A DNA stretch of 64,000 nucleotides. Source: Bryopsis sp. KO-2023 (Eukaryota > Chlorophyta > Ulvophyceae > Bryopsidales > Bryopsidaceae). Below are positions 24,248 through 34,100 of this stretch, in pieces. Made by a program: the position numbers and the translations under genes. Location: NCBI GenBank assembly GCA_030272585.1, contig BSYQ01000005.1, forward strand, positions 2,356,001-2,420,000. The letters are read 5' to 3'. Positions within the stretch are counted from its first letter, which is position 1; each line of letters starts with the position of its first letter. Below the pieces are notes generated by a model. That model searched no databases. It saw nothing but the letters and a program-made list of their open reading frames with translations, and was not told where the DNA came from.

Positions 24248-24267
24248 CGCTTTTTCCTATAGTGTCA

Positions 24268-24571
24268 GCCGGTTGCCTCTGCCATTCTTTTCTTAGAAAA
24301 TTCCCAAAAAACGTGAACCTCTGATTTGAGAATCGAAGACCTGCCTGCGTCCTTTTCATGTACCGAACCAGTAAGGCCACTTTCGGAACAGATCAACACT
24401 GTACAAGTTGCCACAAATTGGTTGTCTTGGACGACCACAGGAAAGCCTCGCAAACCACAGTAACCACTGTTGGGAGTTATCCACCTGTATCGCTTTAACG
24501 ATTGTGGCGATAGATTGGGAGCTTTCCGGGACGTCTTGAGTTCGACTGAGAAGTTTGGTGCAAAAAGGGAA
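24268..24571. other. Gap between two transposons; possible exon on the minus strand
   Basis: A minus-strand frame at about 24453-24265 (GFPVVVQDNQFVATCTVL...) has protein-like composition and ends exactly at the target duplication of the CACTA-like element. It may be part of a host exon or UTR cut by the insertion; not recognised. Confidence 0.25.
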
Positions 24572-24573
24572 TA

Positions 24574-25198
24574 CAGTAGAATTCGGTTACTAAATCACAT
24601 TCGGGCGGCGGGTTTTTCGCTTTAGTACGCGGCCGATTTACAAAACAAAGTCCGACATTTCCTCTTTCCCAGACGCGTCAAAGTGAATCAAACTTTAAAA
24701 AACTCTTGAATAGAGGCCTGGCGCTTCAACTGCTGTCGAAGGAACGCCACGACGATGTCTTGGGCATTCTCGTAGACCTCCATCTTGCGCGCGAATGCGA
24801 ACTTGTACCACTTCAACAATGCCTGTTCGACCTCTTGGTTTTTCCCATGACGGTTTCGCTGACGAGTACCATTGCCATCCGAGTTTGCTTGCCTTAGTTT
24901 CTCTTCGTTACGAACAACGTTCTGCAATAGTCCTCGCGATACACCCAGTTGGGCAGCCGCTTCCAGTTGAGTGAGCCTTGGAAGCTTTTTGTATCGATCG
25001 AGCAAGTCGAGTTTTTCTGCGACGGTTTGACGATTCTCGAAGGAAATTCGCGAGCACCTTGATTTATTACCCGAAATCCAGATTGATTAAACGGCCCACC
25101 CCACCCCCTGAAAATTCCGTTCCTGTCGATTTTGCTTTAGAAGACGGCGTGCTACAGTAGCCGACGCAATAATAAGCGGATTCTACTGTAGTGCCACT
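24574..25198. mobile_element. pogo/Tigger-type deletion-derivative transposon
   Basis: A 625-bp element with inverted ends CAGTAGAATTCGGTTACTA (left) and, inverted, CAGTAGAATCCGCTTATTA (right). TA flanks both sides (24572-24573 and 25199-25200), the Tc1-mariner target site. The ends resemble pogo/Tigger termini. It encodes only the N-terminal part of a transposase on the minus strand. Confidence 0.85.
24688..25083 (-). CDS. Truncated pogo-like transposase, DNA-binding part only
   Basis: The open minus-strand frame reads ENRQTVAEKLDLLDRYKKLP, then RLTQLEAAAQLGVSRGLLQN, the pipsqueak-type helix-turn-helix of pogo transposases, followed by VEQALLKWYKFAFAR, the start of the CENP-B/Tc5 DNA-binding domain. 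The frame ends after IQEFFKV. No DDE catalytic domain follows, because the element's right end is reached. A start codon is not obvious upstream of LLDRY; the first ATG in frame gives about 105 residues. If expressed it could bind transposon ends without cutting them (inference). Confidence 0.6.
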   Translation of the reverse strand: MWISGNKSRCSRISFENRQTVAEKLDLLDRYKKLPRLTQLEAAAQLGVSRGLLQNVVRNEEKLRQANSDGNGTRQRNRHGKNQEVEQALLKWYKFAFARKMEVYENAQDIVVAFLRQQLKRQASIQEFFKV

Positions 25199-25200
25199 GT

Positions 25201-25822
25201 GAAGGAGGCTTTTCATATTCATCCCCATGTTGTTTGTCCCATCCAACAACCATCCTGACCATATTCATTTACAAAAAAGCATAAATCTTCTTTTCTTTTT
25301 TTTTCTTTTCTTTCAAAAAAAAAAAAAAAAAAAGTTTCTTTTCTTTTTTCCGTTTTTTTTAAACACTTCATACATAAATCACATGCCACCACGCAATCCT
25401 TAATAGTCTTGTTTGGAACAGCCGCATTTGTTGGGTTCCGTCTCAGCAAATAAAACGAAAAAATGCAGCCACCTCTGTGGACACACTATAAAGAACACAT
25501 CAAGTCCTGGACTAAAGTTTGCCTGGGGTGCCCACCAACATTTTTTCCTTCCTTTTTGATGCAGATGTTCAATCTCCGTTGTCCTGTCGATCTTCCCCAG
25601 TCAAGCTGGTCATGATGGAACAGCCCCTTAGGCGGAAGACCACACCACATCGTCGCCTACACAGCACAAGATTGACCGTACACGCTGCGACAATAAATAC
25701 CTCTCGAATTAAGATACAGTCGCCAAGTGACCCCTCTCTGGATCGACTGTTTGAGTAGCGCGAGACATTGGTGGAATCTTCTCGTGTTGGTTTGTGTCTC
25801 GACTTCTCATTCAGTTCCAGCC
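25201..25822. other. Intergenic, upstream region of the small secreted protein gene
   Basis: Contains a T tract and A tract near 25290-25335. The last 100 bp are presumably promoter and 5' UTR. No gene seen. Confidence 0.4.
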
Positions 25823-26825
25823 ATGAGGACCACAAGCATCTTCTTCGTCGTGACATTGGCAGCTCTTGCCGTCCTGGCCGTGGGTAGGAATCAATTTCAT
25901 GATATCGTCGCTTATTCTAAGATCGCGGTGTTCAAACTCCCATTCGGGCCTGGGGTTGCAGATTCGCATGCCAGTGTCAGTCATTGAATTCGCAGGGGTC
26001 GGTTGTGCGCTCTGTTCAGTTGCCGTGTGGTTCCGATTATGAAAAAGCTTTTGTTGCTGCAGGTAAAAAGGATGCCGTCAAGATTGTCGACCCGGAACCA
26101 TCCAAAAAGGTTGTAGTCGTTGATCCTCAGCCCGCAAAGAAAGTTGTGGTTTCCGATCCAAAGAAGGTCGCTGTCGACCCTGTGAAGGTGAGCGCTGCTT
26201 TTCATCACGGAACGCTCCAGTCGGCGATTTCATGCCCACCCAGAATTTGGAGTCGTACGCACAAAATTCACCAAAGACCCGCATAGAACTGTCGGGGTTT
26301 CCAGTATCTATATCCTGGGTTGGCTAATGTCTTTGCGAGTCGCATAAAAAACCCGCATAGAGCGTGTTGAATTCGTCGTCTATTTTATTGATCGAACTAC
26401 TATATTTCATTGAAGGTTGGGAAGAAGGGCGCCCCTGTTGTGGTGGTTTCTGGCGGCAAGAAGGGTGGCGGCGCTTATCCTGCTCCCGCCCCTACTCCAA
26501 CTCCAGTCGAGCCCGCCCCATCTCCTACTCCATCTGGAGGTGGAAATCGTGGCACTCCTGGCCGCTCTGCTGGAGCCTCTGGCGGTGGCCTTCAAGTAAG
26601 TTGAAAGAACAGTCGAATAACCCCTGGGGGGGGGTTGGGGGGGCCCAAAAAACTGATGTGTGAATCGTAAATGATGCTAAGGCGGAATTTTTTTCATATT
26701 TGAAGGGCATTGTGAGGACGAAAGTAGACCTTGTCAGACGTGTCGCTGGTGGCGCTCTTGGGGGAGGTGGTGGCGGCGGTGGTGGTGGTTTGAACATTCC
26801 ATTCCTTAGTGGTGCTGGAAAATAA
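25823..26825 (+). CDS. Small secreted Lys/Val/Pro/Gly-rich protein, four exons
   Basis: Four exons, 25823-25883, 26063-26187, 26416-26595 and 26706-26825, with GT-AG ends. They sum to 486 nt, in phase throughout, for 161 residues. Exon 1 is almost entirely a signal peptide (MRTTSIFFVVTLAALAVLAV). Exon 2 gives repeats of the type KKVVVVDPQPAKKVVV. Exon 3 has GAPVVVVSGGKKGGG, then a Pro/Thr stretch (PAPTPTPVEPAPSPTP) and GGGNRGTPGRSAGASGG. Exon 4 ends in a ten-glycine run followed by LNIPFLSGAGK. The basic VDP repeats, Pro-rich linker and poly-Gly resemble structural cell-wall or matrix proteins. I do not recognise a family. Confidence 0.75.
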
Positions 26826-28329
26826 GATTTTCATGGAAAGATTATCGTGAGTGCGGCTGATTTTCGTGATGCGGGAGTTTCTGACCTGAAGTTACAATAT
26901 TTAGCTTCTCTGGTCTCTGTGTGGTGTCTGACTGGGGATCCAGATGTGGGGAATCTTGTAGGTTGATTAGTCATTGGGTTCATTCTCGTTTGGGAGATGA
27001 AATTTGCTGTGGGAGAGCATTATTGAGGATGACTGACTAGTGGACTGATTAATAATGGCGTTTGCAGTTGCTATCTCTGTTTGTTTTTATTTTCTTCGAT
27101 GTCTTTTCATTTCGTTTGCTCTCTTTCATTGAGCGAACAGTGTTTTTATTTTGACAGTTTTGCTGTTGCATCAATGTCTATCGTTTTCTTGATGTAAAAA
27201 AGACTTGGAGAGAGTGTGTGAACCAAACTTGTGGTCAAACCGTTCAAACCGTAAAAGAAAAATATGAACGGTTTGTTCTTTTTCTTTCTTTTTGTTCATG
27301 TTTGTGTGGTCAAACCGTTCAAACCGTAAAAGGAAAAATATGAACGGTTTGTTCTTTTTCTTTTTTTTTGTTCATGTTTGTGTGCTTATGTGAACATGAA
27401 AACATTGGAACGATGATGAGAACATTGTCTGTTACTCATCAACGAAGTTTCAATGGCAAAAGAGTTAATAGTTATAAATTTATTTATCTCCAGTAAAACA
27501 AAATAAAATGGTTTCTGAAAACAATACTAAGAGTCTTCAGAATCATTCAGAATCATTCAGATATGTTTATCTCCACATATCCCCTCATCAATGCTGACAC
27601 GAAAAGCTATGGCCACAAGATTGAAACGTTCATTGGAAAAAAAGCAGGTTTGTACAATCTGCTTGGCGCATCGCTGCTTGCCTTTTGTTGTTGTCTTTGT
27701 TGTGGGGGGGGACAATGGATTACTTGGAAGCACAAGATGTTCAGTTTTGATCCTCTTTTTTGGGGATGGGGGCAGACAGCAAGTTTTTTCTTAACTTTAG
27801 GTATCCAGTTCGTGAATGTGTTATTCGGTGGCGATGGTTAGGAAACTAGATGGGAGCTTGAGTCCATACAAGTGGGAACGACAAACAAACAAACATAACT
27901 ACATAACTCCGTAACTACATGTTTATTCTTTTTGAATGACAATGATTGTTTTTAGATACGGACTTGTGTAATAAAGCAAAAAGATTTTCACTCCTATTCC
28001 AATGACCTTTAGTAACCTTCATTTTTTTTGTAATAAAGCATCTATTGCACAAAGCACAACAAAATGTAGAATGCAAGATCAAGTGTCTAAGAAACGTAGC
28101 TACCCGAACCCCCAGTGCAGTGGGAACAACTTGTGCTTGAGCCTGCCCTTCATACGGAATGCCTGGCAAAAACGTACATCACTAACAAAACCTGTACCTT
28201 GTACCTGTACATCGCCTCCTGTCCTCCCAGCTTTCCCACCCCCCCCGCCACGGAGCGATCCGTGCCCCTTTCACAACGGGTGCTGATTTCCCCCCCCACA
28301 CTCCCTTCTTTTAATCCACGAGTGGCGGA
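26826..28329. other. Intergenic with 75-bp tandem repeat; no gene seen
   Basis: T-rich 3' flank of the secreted protein gene, a two-copy tandem repeat (27231-27381) and short frames. A 92-codon frame at 27563-27841 has a Cys-rich hydrophobic patch, but no supporting signals. Confidence 0.45.
27231..27381. repeat. 75-bp tandem repeat, two copies with internal hairpin
   Basis: Two direct copies 75 bp apart, differing at a few bases. Each holds CAAACCGTTCAAACCGT and, about 15 bp on, the inverse GAACGGTTTG, so each copy can form a hairpin. Confidence 0.85.
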
Positions 28330-30644
28330 ATGGACCCGAACATCATACATCCCTTGTGGCTATCTTTTTCATCGATCCAAACAGAAACCCTATGGGCGGA
28401 ATACGCGCATGAACGCTGGCTGGCGCTGGACCGATTGATCCTGTACCCAGGACTGCTGGTTCGGGGCGCAGCATTGTCGAGGTGCTTGATGGCTGTGGGT
28501 TCAAGGGCGGAGTGCGCAGTTCCGATCAGATTTGCGCTGCAAATCCCGATCGAAATCGCATTGCGGAATTGGTTTCGATCGACAACGATCCCTACGAAAC
28601 GGTGGCGATCGCCATTGGTGTGGTGTTCCAGGTAAAAGGAGGGGTTTATTGATTGACTCAGTTCAGAAAAAACGAGGGTTTCTGCTCTCATGAGATGAAA
28701 CCACGCGCGCGCGAATTTCGGATTTCAAAGACATATGCAGTGTGTTATTTCGGGGGCGGGGGGAGGGGAGGGATTTCGCGGCAGCACACCACGTGTCAGA
28801 TGTTGTTGAGAAAGGGTTTCAATGTATGCCCTTCATGAGGGTGCTGCAATGATAACTGATTTTCCCAACATTGCTAAACAACCCTCAAGTGGATTGGACA
28901 AGATACAAATCCACATCAATTTTTTGCTTCAATCTCAATTTCTCCAGTGCACTTTTCCTGAAGTTGCTGAACGAAACATTGGAAATGGTGTCACCAGGAT
29001 ATGTTCAGTTACACTCTACGGGCTGGGGGTGCCTTACCAGCTCTGGGGGGACATACATGAGGTCACTGGATTCAGCTTGCTTTGGAGGTTGATCGTAAGC
29101 GTCCATTTCCAAATGGTGATGGCGTTTGGGTTTCGATTGCCCTTCCGGGAGAATGTTTTGCTGTTGCTGCTCGGCAGTATTTTTCTGACGGTGACTTTGA
29201 CCGAGTCCATGTGCACGATGGTGGAAAGCGCCCCTGGGGAATCACAAACGTGGTTGTATGGAGCAATAGAAGGTATGTGGGGGGGGGGGGGGTTTGAGGG
29301 GGGGGGTTGCAGAAAAGGAAAAAGGTTTTTTCTGAGGGTGTTTTGCACAATGATGGGGGATTGAGCCGATTTTGTTTTGTTCAGCGGAATTTGGGGGGGG
29401 GGGTAGCAATTTTCTGCTATTGAAGTTTTTTCCTTGCTTTGTTTGAATTGGAACCACTCAACTCCACTTCATGCGTTTTGTTCAAATCGTTTGAAAACTT
29501 CCATACCCATACACTGAAAAACTTCAAACACTTGACAGGATTTTGCAGAGTCAATTCGTGTTCATGCCCTTTTTTTTTCTTTTCTTTTGCATGAACGACA
29601 ATATGGCAATTCTGATCGCTTTGTTCTTCCCCCCCCCAACACCCACTGCATTACAGTTTTGCCAGCGATGACCGAAACATTGTTTCAAATGAGTGAATTC
29701 CAGTCAGTCGCCAGCCAACCTGCACAACAGGCCGTATGTGACCCCAACCTCTGCATAAAATTCGAAGTGTTTGTTCATTTCGTTCTGGGGTTTCTGCTGG
29801 GAGCGTATTTGATGTGGTTTTTAGAACACAAAGATCGAACCCATTTTCTCCGGCGAACATCCGGAACAGAAATCGCCTCTCCCTGGGAGGTACATTTGCA
29901 CTTCCATGCTGCCTTGTCTCTGTTTTTGATCAGCATTTTGTGGCTGTTTGTTTCTTTATGCATAGATGCATGGCTGTGAATGAGAGGGTCGATAATCCAC
30001 AACAATCCTCAATAAAACTGATAATAAATATTGTGCTTTTCGACGGTGGGGACGGTGGAGTTTACATGTCGAAAGCTTTTTCTTAGCTTTATTTAGAATT
30101 TATTTTGCTCTTTTAATGTGTATTGGATGGAGTCTGTTCTTTCGTGAGGAGCATTTTTTTTAGCAAATAAAAATAGATGAACTGGAACAAACACACAAAT
30201 TTATGTATGGGAAGATGAACAGGGAAAAGGGGGGGGGAGGAGTGATTAATTCTGCTTGGGGCCTGGTTGTGAGCATCGACTTAATATGACTCATGCAACA
30301 CTCATTTGGTGTCCGTCATAGCCACTCCCACCTTTTCGCCGTGCGATCGGTTAATGGATCGTTTCAAATTGTGTTTTGTGATCCATTGGCATGCTCTCCA
30401 GTCTGACTGTTAGCTGGCCGTGAATCATAATCGAGTCAACGACCACAGCACGCAACTTCCGCTTTTCCTCTTTCAGGTACGTTTCACGAGCCAAACGGGA
30501 ACGAGAAAAAACATTGACAGCATCCCAGCACCGGGAATTAATTCGTGGCGAAACGCTCTGCTTGAGATGCTGGCTGTGGTCGCTTCGGTGGGTTGTCTCT
30601 CGAGCTGTGGCGGCACGTTCGTGGAGACCATGTTGAGATGGTAA
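28330..30644 (+). CDS. Predicted multi-pass membrane protein, four exons
   Basis: Exons 28330-28631, 29076-29272, 29657-29889 and 30477-30644 have GT-AG ends (donors CAG|GTAAAA, AAG|GTATGT, GAG|GTACAT). They total exactly 900 nt in one phase, starting at an ATG (MDPNIIHPLWLSF) and ending in TAA, for 299 residues. Hydrophobic segments include LILYPGLLVRGAALSRCLM, LLWRLIVSVHFQMVMAFGF, NVLLLLLGSIFLTVTL, FEVFVHFVLGFLLGAYLMWF and ALLEMLAVVASVGCLSSC, so four to six membrane passes are likely. No family recognised. A competing frame also stays open across the first two exons but stops early in the third and lacks a start, so I prefer this model. Other frames are also open locally, including a minus-strand one at 30351-30662; confidence is therefore moderate. 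Confidence 0.5.
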
Positions 30645-30902
30645 CCAAACGAGCGGTAGCAAGGCTCATTTTGCTGCGTTTCTTGGATCCCCACACAAAA
30701 AAAGAGGCAAGGTTGAAACCCAGTACTTTCTCTAAGGGACTGTTTCTTCCATGTTTCTTTTTCAACTGATGCCCAGCGGTAGAAACATGTTGATAGAAAT
30801 CCCTTATTCTCACACATTTCATTTCCTGTTCTTTTCTGAGTTTTTACTGTGACTATTCTTTATTGTGAACTCTATTTCATGAATGTGTTTTTTTTTGTCC
30901 AG

Positions 30903-31179
30903 AAGGATAAATCCTGTGCACCTGTCCAGGAAATGTCGAAGGTCCAAGGAATTATTGCATCCACGGCTCTTCTGTTGGGTAGGGTTTGGTTTTTCGGTTT
31001 CGTTTTGCTGTTTTGCTGTCTCGTTTTTTTTTTTTTTTTTCAATGAAAAAAGGAAAACTCGTTTTCTAGGCTTTCCGATGAGGACAGCTTCGCGGAACTT
31101 GGTCATTGCGCACATGGCGGAGGAGTGTGGGTTTTCACATCCAGCAGGGTTCTTTTTGTTCGAGGTGATTGAAATTTGA
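30903..31179 (+). CDS. Two orphan exons, gene not identified
   Basis: Exon 30903-30978 (after TGTCCAG) reads KDKSCAPVQEMSKVQGIIAS and ends G|GTAGGG. Exon 31070-31179 (after TTCTAG) continues in phase with GFPMRTASRNLVIAHMAEEC, then HPAGFFLFEVIEI and a stop. A donor GAG|GTGATT just before the stop could extend it. The preceding membrane-protein gene cannot be joined to it without a stop, so it is either an alternative 3' end or part of another gene. No family recognised. Confidence 0.35.
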
Positions 31180-34100
31180 CCCCCCCCCCCAAATCCTCCT
31201 CACATATGAATTATCACCCTCACTTAAAAATTAAAAAATTGAAGTAGGATCCTTGCAAAAAGTTATTGAAAGGATGGAAAAGCCAGGCTACATCTTTACA
31301 TGGTGGTTTGGAATCTTGGAATAAAACCACAAAATAAATATCCCTATCATATTGCTTCCCTTTTTTTGGAGTTATAACACTCTTTTGTTGGATAATTTTT
31401 GGTAGTTCATCACTCGATAAAATTATCATTAAAAAATGAGTTGGTTATATTAATTTTGGAAATTAGTTGGTGTACCTCGTTTTGCGTCCCCTGAAACGCT
31501 TCCTCTTACCCCCTCTAGCGTCAGGGGCATAACCCAAGAACAACCACAATACCACACCCTCGTGCTCGGGGGAATCATTTTTTTTTTTGAAGGAGGGGGG
31601 GGGGGGGGAGGGGCACTCCCTTTTTCTGACGAGAATATCATCGATAACTTGGTTTCTCCTACCGACTATTATAGCGTTATTATTTTGTTTCATTTTTGTT
31701 TGCAAGGGATTAAACTGCGAAAAAAAGATATTTTTTCTTTTTTCTTCCTTAAGAGGGGTTGTCCGTCTTTAATAGTACTCAACTGTAATCATTGCCTTCC
31801 CTCATAGGAAAAATCACACTTCAACAGGGTACCAGAAATGTCCGAGCACATTCTGACCCCAAAAGAAATCAACTGGTTTTGATTTGTTTTCTTTTCCTTC
31901 GTCCCCGCCCTCGCTTGTGGCTCCCAAAGATCAGTCGAGCCTTCTAGACAGTTCGTGAATGTTGTTCCGTGATCTGGTATAGTCCCTTCAATAGCTCCTT
32001 GAATTTGTCCCCTTTTCCTTCCGCTTTCCCATCGTCAAACACGTAGACCTCCTATGCCTAGGTATAGGCACATCCACGCATGCACTATTTCAGTGCCGAA
32101 TGCTTTTTCCCTTTAAATGGAGTGCATGAGTTTTACTAACTATATGTTAGAGTGCCCCAACAAATTCAAGCAATCAGATTCCAATAGGAAACAAGTAATT
32201 TACCTCTTGCTTGTTATTCAAAAACGCTATAGCAATAGTTTTTCAACCTAGGACTCTATTGGTGGGGATGGGTTGCGCTCTCTTAGTTCCCGCTCGTGCG
32301 CTTTGTGGATTCTCTCTCTTTTCTGTCTTTTTCTTATACAACTCACTCCATGGTTCCTTCTCATATCCCAACCGTTTGATCTCAATTTGGGAAGAGTTCT
32401 ATGGAATCTTTGCAGAGCCAACTATAGGGGACCTTCCAGTGGAAGTGGAATTAATACCATCATCCTACTTGCTTCACATGCAATCCTGAGAGCATGGTTA
32501 TCACAACCACCACATCTTCATGGTTTGGTGTGTGTTTACATGGGTAGAGTATGACAATCCACCTCGTTCCACTCGAAGGAACATGAATATCAACCTTACC
32601 CATGTAAATCTTTCCCTCACGTATTCAACCACAACGCGAAGCTAGAGCGTTTCGTATCTCAATTTCCAACGCCACTAAGGGATTGAACTAAATAGAAGTC
32701 GTAGTCGGAGTCAAAAACTCTTGCGTGTTTGCCAACTTTGCAAGGTCTTGTCGTAGAATCTTTTGGAGTGCAAGGAGACTCATGATAACCTAGTTTTAAG
32801 TTGACAACAATTTCGTCTTGTTCCCAACTCATCGTTACAATTCAATGGACCTTCGCATCTTTTCGATCGCGACTTGTAACGAGCTACGTCAATTTGTTCG
32901 ACCGCTTCGGTGTGTCTTTGATATATATTTTCGTAGCATGTCTTGTCCTCAAGGTGGTACAATAACTACTCGTTAATCACTAGTATCACCATGTGGACAG
33001 ATCTGTCGCAAGTCGCGACGCTGCAAAAAAAAGAACAGCCTCGCCAAGAACGACTCAAGGTCGCCAATGTGATAGCATGAAGCAATCGAGCGATGCAATG
33101 TAGTAGGAATAACAATGAGTGTTGATACTCCGTTAGTTATATCATTCTTTCATTGTGCTGAACATTTTTGCTTCGACAAAACCAATTGCCACCTTCAAGT
33201 GCCTGTCATTATTCATGGTCTTATCCTCCGCGGGTTACAATTCGACCGCAGCCTTGGGTGAATCTTATGCAACAATTAACCTTCATGGTGCGGAAGAGAG
33301 TTATAATTATCTAGCTTCCTTGTTGCTCTCTTTTTGTGAAAGGTATGAAACGTTGGGAAGGCGCTTGTACGAGAAGCCCTAATTCATCTTTATTGTATAA
33401 GTTTCCTATGAAGGATGAGCTAATTGATATCTTTGCCCACAGCGTGCTGAATTATCTTTAAATAGGAGTAATTTATTGTGGCCTCTACTCTTTCTTCAGC
33501 CTCTAGATTCCAGAGGCTAGAAGAAGAGAGTTCCCACGTGTGTTAATAGACCAAAGCGTCGCAACCGCACGCCAGAAAATTACATGAGCTTGTTCATGCT
33601 CTTGATATCTTAATCCATTCTTACTTTCTCTCCTCTTCACCTACTAGAAACTCAACTCCTTCAAAGTATTTCAAGGCTGGTCCTTGGTTTTTATTTGTAC
33701 TAGGGTCAGCCGTCCACGTGAGCTAGTAACAAGAGCAAGTATGGACAAAGTTAAATACTTGATATGTGTGGCATGTAAGTGGGTTTTGTTTCTTGGTTTT
33801 GCGGACACCCTTGCAAATTACTTGAAAAATAATGTTGTGTACATTCTTGCTTTGATATGTTCGCACTCAGTCGCTCAACAGAAACAACAGTTACAGTTCG
33901 TTCGAGAGGACGTTCCCCAGTTATAGTCGAAACCTAGTCACTGTCTATCCATCTAGTGTCTGCCTCTGACATAATGATCCGTGATTTCCCAACAAAGAAC
34001 TTCCATGGCCTAGTGGAGGTCATCGATGGGGCATTCAAGAAATGACCAAAACAATTTGGCCCCAAATTGACAATCCCGCATCCCGTGAGCGAGTGAGTGG

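Larger units (their letters stand above)
21546..24264. mobile_element. CACTA-like (En/Spm) non-autonomous DNA transposon with captured exon
   Basis: The element is 2,719 bp. It begins CACTATAGGAAGACCCGCTC and the right end, read inverted, begins CACTATAGGAAAAAGCGCTC. The inverted ends match at about 31 of 34 positions, through TGTGCGGCGTTATC. It is flanked by TCA on both sides (21543-21545 and 24265-24267). CACTA ends with a 3-bp target duplication define the En/Spm superfamily. Many copies of CCCGCACAG and its inverse crowd the right subterminal region, with fewer on the left, as expected for subterminal transposase-binding repeats. No transposase frame was recognised. The interior holds a 46-bp tandem repeat and one exon of a glyoxalase II gene. 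Confidence 0.8.

Noticed and set aside
23713-24324. Long open frames on both strands with His/Pro/Cys-rich peptides
   Set aside because: They are by-products of the inverted CCCGCACAG array inside the CACTA-like element.
27563-27841. 92-codon frame with Cys-rich hydrophobic stretch
   Set aside because: No family, no splice context, crosses a G run; likely chance.
30351-30662. Minus-strand frame ending VDSIMIHGQLTVRLESMPMD
   Set aside because: Protein-like, but it competes with the last exon of the phase-consistent plus-strand membrane-protein gene and no minus-strand partner exons were found.
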